The notes under the pieces were generated by a model. That model saw only the letters and a program-made list of their open reading frames with translations, made no database searches and had not been told where the DNA came from. From an uncultured Clostridia bacterium (GTDB taxonomy: Bacteria; Bacillota; Clostridia; RUG12999), in NCBI GenBank assembly GCA_934792465.1, contig CAKVOK010000046.1:1-30764 (forward strand): a stretch of 30,764 nucleotides of DNA, read 5' to 3'. Shown here in pieces: positions 25,131 through 30,764 of this stretch. A program made the translations under genes and the position numbers. How positions within the stretch are numbered: position 1 is the first letter of the stretch; each line of letters opens with the position of its first letter.

Positions 25131-27959
25131 ATGGCAAACAACAAACTTATTATAAAGGGAGCAAAGGAAAATAATCTGAAAAATATAGATTTGGAAATTC
25201 CGAGAGAAAAACTCATTGTTTTTACGGGACTTTCCGGCAGCGGAAAATCTTCTCTTGCGTTTGATACGATATATGCGGAGGGGCAGAGAAGATATGTCGA
25301 ATCGCTTTCGTCATATGCACGCCAGTTTTTGGGGCAAATGGAAAAACCCGATGTTGATTATATCGAAGGACTTTCACCGGCAATATCCATAGACCAAAAA
25401 ACCACAAGCAAAAACCCTCGTTCCACGGTCGGCACGGTAACGGAAATTTACGATTATCTGCGACTTTTGTATGCACGTGTCGGAAAGCCGCATTGCCCGA
25501 AATGCGGAAAGCTCATCACGCAGCAGACAGTGGATCAGATATGCGACAAGGTTATGTCGCTCGGCGAGGGAACGAAAATTATGATAATGGCGCCTGTTAT
25601 CCGCAGCAAAAAAGGCGAACATATAAAGGTATTTGAGAGTGCCAAAAAAAGCGGATATGTAAGAGTGCGTGCGGACGGAAATATATACGAACTTGAAGAA
25701 GAAATAAAGCTTGAAAAGAATAAAAAGCATAATATAGAAATAATCATAGACAGAATCATAATACGACCGGGGTGCGAAACAAGACTTTCCGATTCGATTG
25801 AAACGGCGTCGCACCTTGGGAAAGGACTTGTAATTGTGGCGCAGACGGACGGCAAAGAAATGCTGTTCAGCCAGAATTATGCATGTCCGGACTGCGATAT
25901 AAGTATTGAGGAGCTTTCTCCGAGAATGTTTTCGTTCAACAGCCCGTTCGGAGCTTGTCCGGATTGTGCGGGTCTCGGATTTGTTCAGGAAATATCGCCG
26001 GATTTGATAGTGCCGAATAAGAATCTCAGCCTGAATGAGGGAGCTATAAAGGCGAGTGGCTGGAACGGAGCAGGCGAGGACGGAAGCTTCGCAAATATGT
26101 ATTTTACATCACTTGCGGAAAAATACGGCTTTTCAATGGATACTCCGTATAAGGATTTGTCCGATGAAGTTAAGAACATACTGCTGTACGGAAACGGCGG
26201 TGAAAAAATACGGTACGAATATAAGCGTTCATACGGAAACAGTGTTTACTACGGCGGTTTTGAAGGCGTTATAACCAATCTGCAAAGGCGGTATAACGAT
26301 ACGTCTTCGGAATGGGTGAAAAATGATTTTGAAAGCCTTATGACGTATAAACCGTGTAAATGCTGCGGCGGTGCAAGACTTAAAAAAGAGGTTCTTGCCG
26401 TAACGGTCGGCGACCTTAATATAGATGAATATACGCATCTTTCCATAGACGAAGCATCGGAATTTATAAATAATCTTTCGCTCAGCGAAAAGGACACGGC
26501 AATAGCATATCAGATTGTAAAAGAACTTAAAGCAAGACTGAAATTTTTAAAAGACGTAGGTCTGAACTATCTTACGCTTGCACGTTCGTCGGGTACGCTT
26601 TCCGGCGGAGAAGCGCAGAGAATACGTCTTGCAACGCAGATAGGCTCCGGACTTACGGGTGTGCTTTATATTTTGGACGAGCCGAGCATAGGACTTCATC
26701 AGCGTGATAACGATAAGCTTATAGCAACACTAAAACGTCTGCGTGATTTGGGTAATACGCTCATTGTTGTCGAACACGATGAAGATACGATGAATGCAGC
26801 AGATTACATTGTCGACGTAGGACCGGGTGCAGGTATACACGGCGGAGAAATCGTAGCTGTCGGAACGCCGGAAGATATAAAGAAAAACGAAAATTCGATT
26901 ACGGGACTTTATCTCAGCGGCAAGAAAAAAATACCCGTGCCGAAAGAACGCAGAAAAGGCAACGGAAATATGCTGACCGTTAAAGGCGCAAGCGAGAATA
27001 ATCTTAAAAATATAAATGTAAGTTTCCCTCTCGGAACGTTTACTGCGGTGACGGGAGTTTCGGGCAGCGGAAAATCGTCGCTTATAAACGAGATTTTGTA
27101 TAAAACTCTTGCAAAAGAGCTTAACAGGGCAAAGACCGTACCTGGCAAATGCAAAGAAATTGTCGGAATGGAATATCTTGATAAGGTAATAGACATAGAC
27201 CAGTCGCCGATAGGCAGAACCCCACGTTCCAATCCGGCAACGTACACCGGTGTATTTTCCGATATAAGAGAGCTTTTCGCTTCGACGAACGATGCGAAAA
27301 TAAGAGGTTACAAATCCGGAAGATTCAGTTTTAACGTAAAAGGCGGACGGTGCGAAGCGTGCAGCGGTGACGGCATAATAAAAATAGAAATGCATTTTCT
27401 TCCCGATGTTTATGTTCCGTGCGATGTCTGCAAAGGAAAAAGGTATAACCGTGAAACACTGGAAGTAAAATATAAAGGAAAGAATATTAACGACGTGCTT
27501 GAAATGACGGTAGAGGAAGGCGTTAAGTTTTTTGAAAATCTCCCGAAGATAAGCAGAAAGCTGCAAACGCTGTATGATGTGGGGCTCGGATATATCAAAA
27601 TCGGACAAAGTTCCACAACTCTTTCCGGCGGCGAAGCGCAGCGTGTAAAGCTTGCAACAGAGCTCTCCAAGCGTGCTACGGGGAAAACCGTTTATATTTT
27701 GGACGAGCCGACAACGGGACTGCATACCGCAGATGTTCATAAGCTTATTGAGGTTTTGCAGAGAATAGTTGACAGCGGCAACACCGTTATAGTTATAGAA
27801 CATAATCTTGACGTTATAAAAACGGCGGATTATATTATAGATTTGGGTCCCGAGGGCGGAAACGGCGGCGGCGGCGTTGTCGCAAAAGGAACGCCGGAAG
27901 AAATAGCGGAAAATGAGGCTTCATATACGGGAAAGTATTTAAAGAAATTATTGAAATAA
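25131..27959 (+). CDS. uvrA: Excinuclease ABC subunit A
   Basis: This 942-residue ABC-type ATPase searches DNA for lesions and loads UvrB. It has two nucleotide-binding halves: Walker A GLSGSGKSS and GVSGSGKSS, signatures LSGGEAQRIRLA and LSGGEAQRVKLA, and Walker B LYILDEPSIGLH and VYILDEPTTGLH. Zinc-binding cysteine pairs are seen at CPKCGK, CPDCD with CPDCAG, CKCCGG and CEACSGDG with CDVCKGKR. Length is typical. AAAGGAG lies just before ATG 25131, 12 bases after the uvrB stop, the classic uvrBA arrangement. Confidence 0.98.
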   Translation: MANNKLIIKGAKENNLKNIDLEIPREKLIVFTGLSGSGKSSLAFDTIYAEGQRRYVESLSSYARQFLGQMEKPDVDYIEGLSPAISIDQKTTSKNPRSTVGTVTEIYDYLRLLYARVGKPHCPKCGKLITQQTVDQICDKVMSLGEGTKIMIMAPVIRSKKGEHIKVFESAKKSGYVRVRADGNIYELEEEIKLEKNKKHNIEIIIDRIIIRPGCETRLSDSIETASHLGKGLVIVAQTDGKEMLFSQNYACPDCDISIEELSPRMFSFNSPFGACPDCAGLGFVQEISPDLIVPNKNLSLNEGAIKASGWNGAGEDGSFANMYFTSLAEKYGFSMDTPYKDLSDEVKNILLYGNGGEKIRYEYKRSYGNSVYYGGFEGVITNLQRRYNDTSSEWVKNDFESLMTYKPCKCCGGARLKKEVLAVTVGDLNIDEYTHLSIDEASEFINNLSLSEKDTAIAYQIVKELKARLKFLKDVGLNYLTLARSSGTLSGGEAQRIRLATQIGSGLTGVLYILDEPSIGLHQRDNDKLIATLKRLRDLGNTLIVVEHDEDTMNAADYIVDVGPGAGIHGGEIVAVGTPEDIKKNENSITGLYLSGKKKIPVPKERRKGNGNMLTVKGASENNLKNINVSFPLGTFTAVTGVSGSGKSSLINEILYKTLAKELNRAKTVPGKCKEIVGMEYLDKVIDIDQSPIGRTPRSNPATYTGVFSDIRELFASTNDAKIRGYKSGRFSFNVKGGRCEACSGDGIIKIEMHFLPDVYVPCDVCKGKRYNRETLEVKYKGKNINDVLEMTVEEGVKFFENLPKISRKLQTLYDVGLGYIKIGQSSTTLSGGEAQRVKLATELSKRATGKTVYILDEPTTGLHTADVHKLIEVLQRIVDSGNTVIVIEHNLDVIKTADYIIDLGPEGGNGGGGVVAKGTPEEIAENEASYTGKYLKKLLK

Positions 27960-27972
27960 AGGAGAAGATAGT

Positions 27973-28989
27973 ATGATTAAAACAGCAGTTCTCGGTGCAG
28001 GCAGCTGGGGTACGGCAATTGCTGTGCTGCTTGCGAAAAAAGGAACAGACGTAACACTTTGGGAGTTTTTCAAAGAAAATGCCGAACAGATAAGTGCTGA
28101 CCGTGAAAATAAAAAGTATCTTCCCGGAACAATATTGCCGGATAATATAATATGTACAAATGATTTGGAAACGGCTGTTGCTGATGCGGATTATGTGGTA
28201 TGCGCAGTGCCGTCGAAAGCGGTTGACGCAACGTCGAAAAGCCTTGCACCGTTTTATAAGGAAAATCAGATTATAATAAACCTTGCAAAAGGGCTTGATG
28301 CCAATACGTTTGAGAGAATGTCGGAGGTAATCCGCAAGAATATACCGAATGCGAGAATTGCCGTGCTTACAGGACCGTCGCACGCAGAGGAGGTTGCACT
28401 CGGAATGGCTACAACGGTTGTTGCGGCAGGCGATACAGTAGAAATTGCGGAAGAAGTGCAGGACCTTTTTATGTGCGATACTTTCAGAGTATATGTGAAT
28501 CCCGATATGGCAGGGGCGGAATACGGCGGTGCACTCAAAAACGTTATTGCGCTTTGCGCAGGCATTGCGGACGGACTGGGACTTGGCGACAATGCCAAGG
28601 CAGCACTTATGACAAGAGGAATGACGGAAATCGCAAGGCTCGGTGTAGCTATGGGAGCACGCCTTGATACATTTTTCGGTCTTACCGGAATGGGTGATTT
28701 GATAGTGACGTGCACGAGTATGCATTCAAGAAACCGCCGTGCCGGTATTCTTATCGGTAAGGGTATGAAAGCCGAATATGCCGTAAAAGAAGTAAAAATG
28801 GTCGTAGAAGGAGTTCCGGCAGCGGCAGCGGCGCACAGCCTTGCAAAAAAAGCGGGCGTGGAAATGCCTATATGTGAAATGGCGTATAATATTTTGTTTT
28901 GTGACGTTCTGCCCGGAGATGCCGTAAAAAGTCTGATGACCAGACAGAAACGTCATGAACCCGAAGATACGATAAGGAGAATGGACTGA
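27973..28989 (+). CDS. gpsA: NAD(P)H-dependent glycerol-3-phosphate dehydrogenase
   Basis: This 338-residue cytoplasmic enzyme reduces dihydroxyacetone phosphate to sn-glycerol-3-phosphate for phospholipid synthesis. It has the N-terminal dinucleotide fold VLGAGSWGTAIA, a VLTGPSHAEEVA segment, GGALKNVIALCAG with the catalytic Lys, and GLTGMGDLIVTC with a following SRNRR segment. The length is normal. AAAGGAG at the previous stop drives ATG 27973. Its last base is the first base of recR. The placement within DNA-repair genes has no obvious metabolic logic; it may simply share their transcript. Confidence 0.97.
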   Translation: MIKTAVLGAGSWGTAIAVLLAKKGTDVTLWEFFKENAEQISADRENKKYLPGTILPDNIICTNDLETAVADADYVVCAVPSKAVDATSKSLAPFYKENQIIINLAKGLDANTFERMSEVIRKNIPNARIAVLTGPSHAEEVALGMATTVVAAGDTVEIAEEVQDLFMCDTFRVYVNPDMAGAEYGGALKNVIALCAGIADGLGLGDNAKAALMTRGMTEIARLGVAMGARLDTFFGLTGMGDLIVTCTSMHSRNRRAGILIGKGMKAEYAVKEVKMVVEGVPAAAAAHSLAKKAGVEMPICEMAYNILFCDVLPGDAVKSLMTRQKRHEPEDTIRRMD

Positions 28990-29582
28990 TGGAATATATT
29001 GCACCGCTTTCCAAGCTGATAGATTCGTTCGCATCACTGCCGGGGATAGGCAGAAAAAGTGCGGCAAGGCTGGCTTTTCATATTTTGGATATGAGCGATG
29101 ATGACGCATTTGAGATAGCGGAATCAATTGTTCAGGCGAAAAAGACAATAAAATATTGTCCGATATGCAAGAATTTAACGGACGTGCAGCCGTGTGCAAT
29201 ATGTTCCGGCACACGTCGTGACAAAAGCGTTATATGCGTCGTGGAAAGCCCGAAAGATGTCCTTGCCATAGAGAAAACCAATGAATATAAGGGATTGTAC
29301 CATGTGCTTCACGGCGTTATCTCGCCGATTGACGGCATAGGACCTGAGGATATTTATATAAAAGAGCTGCTTGCCAGAATCACACCGGAAGTGAAAGAAG
29401 TCATAGCTGCTACGAACCTTACGGTGGAGGGGGAAGCTACGGCGCTTTACATATCAAGGCTTCTGTCGCCGCTGAACATTAAGGTTTCACGCATAGCAAA
29501 CGGTATTCCGGTCGGCGGCGACCTCGAATATGCCGATGAACTGACGCTTTCAAAGGCACTGGAGGCAAGACGGGAAATTTAA
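28989..29582 (+). CDS. recR: Recombination mediator protein RecR
   Basis: This 197-residue protein works with RecO and RecF to load RecA at gaps. It has an N-terminal helix-hairpin-helix (LPGIGRKSAARLAFHIL), a four-cysteine zinc finger (CPICKN and CAIC), and a Toprim domain (ICVVESPKDVLAIE) with a C-terminal YADELTLSKALEAR. Length is standard. AAGGAG (28974-28979) lies nine bases before ATG 28989, inside the gpsA end, and the genes overlap by one base. It closes the predicted repair operon. In many Firmicutes recR sits with dnaX and an ebfC-like gene, so this placement differs. Confidence 0.97.
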   Translation: MEYIAPLSKLIDSFASLPGIGRKSAARLAFHILDMSDDDAFEIAESIVQAKKTIKYCPICKNLTDVQPCAICSGTRRDKSVICVVESPKDVLAIEKTNEYKGLYHVLHGVISPIDGIGPEDIYIKELLARITPEVKEVIAATNLTVEGEATALYISRLLSPLNIKVSRIANGIPVGGDLEYADELTLSKALEARREI

Positions 29583-29679
29583 AAAATAAAATAGAAAATG
29601 AGTATAAGTGAGCATTTTCGAGAAAAACGAAGAAAAACGGAGTTTTGAAATATTATATTAAAAAAATAAGAAAAAGGTA

Positions 29680-29708
29680 TTGACAAATTGTTTAAAAAGT
29701 ATTATAAT
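29680..29708 (+). promoter_or_regulatory. Sigma-A promoter for rplM-rpsI
   Basis: TTGACA at 29680-29685 and TATAAT at 29703-29708 are 17 bases apart, a perfect consensus, with AT-rich sequence upstream. Transcription should start near 29715, leaving a leader of about 47 bases that ends in ACGGAGG. The leader is too short and too A-rich to hold the structured L13 leader known from Bacilli. Confidence 0.92.
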
Positions 29709-29761
29709 ATAATGGTCGTAAAAAATGAAACAGTAAAAAATTATAAACGGAGGTAATAAAT

Positions 29762-30199
29762 ATGTCTACATTTATGGCAAAAGCCGGCGAGCTTGATAGA
29801 AAATGGTACATCATTGATGCCGAAGGCAAATCTCTCGGACGTGTTGCCGCAGCTGCTGCGTCGATACTCAGAGGAAAACACCTTCCGACATTCACACCGC
29901 ACGTTGACTGCGGAGACCATGTTATCATAATAAACGCTGACAAAGCAGTTCTTACCGGTAACAAATTAATTGATAAGTATTACTACAGACATACAGGTTA
30001 TATAGGCGGTCTTAAGGCTGTTCAGTATAAAGACCTTATGTCAAAGAATCCCGAAAAGGCAATGACACTTGCCGTAACAGGTATGCTTCCTCATACAACA
30101 CTCGGAAGAAAAGCCGCTACAAGACTCAGAGTATACAAAGGCACAGAGCATAATCATGCCGCTCAGAAGCCTGTAGCATGGACACTTGATATTAAATAA
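29762..30199 (+). CDS. rplM: 50S ribosomal protein L13
   Basis: This 145-residue ribosomal protein of the large subunit has the expected KWYIIDAEGKSLGRVA opening, a LRGKHLPTFTPHVDCGDHVIIINA core and a MLPHTTLGRKAATRLRVYKG tail. ACGGAGG upstream gives a strong site for ATG 29762. It is followed 16 bases later by rpsI, the conserved L13-S9 pair. Confidence 0.98.
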   Translation: MSTFMAKAGELDRKWYIIDAEGKSLGRVAAAAASILRGKHLPTFTPHVDCGDHVIIINADKAVLTGNKLIDKYYYRHTGYIGGLKAVQYKDLMSKNPEKAMTLAVTGMLPHTTLGRKAATRLRVYKGTEHNHAAQKPVAWTLDIK

Positions 30200-30215
30200 G
30201 GAGGAGGAATAGATA

Positions 30216-30611
30216 ATGGCAGCAGTTCAGTATTACGGAACAGGCAGAAGAAAAAAATCGGTTGCAAGAGTAAGACTTGTTCCCGGTAACGGTAAAATCA
30301 CAATCAATAAAAGAGATATAGATAACTATTTCGGTCTTGAAACACTTAAAGTTATCGTAAAACAGCCGTTTGCAGCAACATCTACAGAAGGTAAATTCGA
30401 TGTTATCTGCACAGTTACAGGCGGCGGATTCACAGGACAGGCAGGCGCTATTCGTCACGGTGTTGCAAGAGCACTCCTGAAAGTTGATGAAGAAGCTTAC
30501 AGGAGCTTACTCAAAAAAGCAGGATACCTCACACGTGACCCACGTATGAAAGAAAGAAAGAAATACGGTCTCAAAGCCGCTCGTCGCGCACCGCAGTTCT
30601 CAAAGAGATAA
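30216..30611 (+). CDS. rpsI: 30S ribosomal protein S9
   Basis: This 131-residue small-subunit protein opens with YYGTGRRKKSVARVRLVPG, has GGGFTGQAGAIRHGVARAL, and ends in the basic KKYGLKAARRAPQFSKR tail, which reaches the tRNA in the P site. GGAGGAGG upstream of ATG 30216 is a strong ribosome site. It is the last gene of the operon; an intrinsic terminator follows. Confidence 0.98.
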   Translation: MAAVQYYGTGRRKKSVARVRLVPGNGKITINKRDIDNYFGLETLKVIVKQPFAATSTEGKFDVICTVTGGGFTGQAGAIRHGVARALLKVDEEAYRSLLKKAGYLTRDPRMKERKKYGLKAARRAPQFSKR

Positions 30612-30625
30612 CAGTTTATTTTGGG

Positions 30626-30658
30626 AAACCCTTGTTTTTTTCAAGGGTTTTCTTTTTT
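30626..30658 (+). terminator. Intrinsic terminator after rpsI
   Basis: A nine-base perfect stem (AAACCCTTG at 30626-30634 pairing with CAAGGGTTT at 30642-30650) with a seven-T loop is followed by a T-rich tract (TCTTTTTT). The reverse strand lacks a T-tract after the stem, so it should act on + strand transcripts only. Confidence 0.93.
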
Positions 30659-30727
30659 GCATTAAATGGACGTGGAATGAGTAATTTTAATTAATGACTG
30701 CTGAATAAATAAAAATTGGCTAAAGTA

Positions 30728-30756
30728 TTGGCTTTTTGAGCAATTTGTGGTATAAT
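30728..30756 (+). promoter_or_regulatory. Probable promoter for a gene beyond the right edge
   Basis: TATAAT at 30751-30756 is preceded at 17 bases by TTGGCT (30728-30733), four of six matches to the -35 consensus. It lies after the rpsI terminator and points out of the window. The -35 region falls in a short direct repeat of ATTGGCT (30716-30722 and 30727-30733). Confidence 0.55.
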
Positions 30757-30764
30757 AAGTGCAA

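Noticed and set aside
26730..27803. Long minus-strand open frame opposite uvrA
   Set aside because: The plus strand is clearly uvrA with all motifs; the minus-strand product is compositionally odd and unlike any known family.
29594..29619. Inverted repeat GAAAATG/CATTTTC after recR, considered as a terminator
   Set aside because: The stem is seven AT-rich pairs with a 12-base loop and is followed by A-rich, not T-rich, sequence. It may be weakly structured but does not look like an intrinsic terminator.
29709..29761. L13 autoregulatory leader upstream of rplM
   Set aside because: The leader is only about 47 bases, A-rich and without paired segments.

Overview
The window reads as chromosomal DNA from an AT-rich Gram-positive bacterium, most likely a member of the Clostridia (Bacillota). 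The grounds are strong AGGAGG-type ribosome binding sites, sigma-A promoters with near-perfect TTGACA-17-TATAAT spacing, a Bacillus/Clostridium-type LexA (Cheo) box, and the housekeeping gene set. The genus cannot be fixed from the sequence alone. Every gene I can support lies on the + strand. No tRNA, rRNA, insertion sequence, phage gene or CRISPR array was seen.

Region 1 (1-18809) is a tightly packed Wzx/Wzy-type surface polysaccharide (EPS/capsule) operon of 16 genes. Adjacent genes overlap or are only a few bases apart, and the operon is cut by the left edge. In order it carries: a Wzx-like flippase (5' end missing), a DXD capsular glycosyltransferase, a GtrII-like membrane glucosyltransferase, a YdjC/ChbG-type deacetylase, the priming sugar-phosphate transferase, a GT4 glycosyltransferase, a membrane-anchored metallophosphoesterase with a DnaA-domain-I-like N-terminus, two paralogous Wzz-like membrane proteins (the second fused to a degenerate GGDEF domain), a Wzy-like polymerase, a second GT4 enzyme, three GT2 enzymes, a degenerate-GGDEF/intact-EAL membrane protein, and a GtrB-like polyisoprenyl-phosphate glycosyltransferase. 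The expected flow is priming on undecaprenyl phosphate, stepwise assembly by the cytoplasmic transferases, flipping by Wzx, polymerisation by Wzy under the Wzz-like pair, and side-branch glucosylation by GtrB plus the GtrII-like enzyme. The usual BY-kinase/phosphatase control pair is absent from the window. Instead there are two proteins with cyclic-di-GMP-type domains, which suggests a second-messenger-tuned chain-length control module. This is the most unusual content here.

Region 2 (18845-22376) is a heterodimeric ABC exporter of the TM287/288 (BmrCD-like) type with its own promoter. One subunit has a degenerate nucleotide-binding site.

Region 3 (22418-29582) is a DNA-repair operon, nth-uvrB-uvrA-gpsA-recR. 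It appears to be driven by one promoter whose -35 box overlaps a LexA-type operator, so SOS control is predicted. Base-excision repair, nucleotide-excision repair and recombinational repair are grouped, with glycerol-3-phosphate dehydrogenase embedded.

Region 4 (29680-30658) is the rplM-rpsI ribosomal protein operon with a strong promoter and an intrinsic terminator. A further promoter-like sequence lies at the right edge, facing out of the window.
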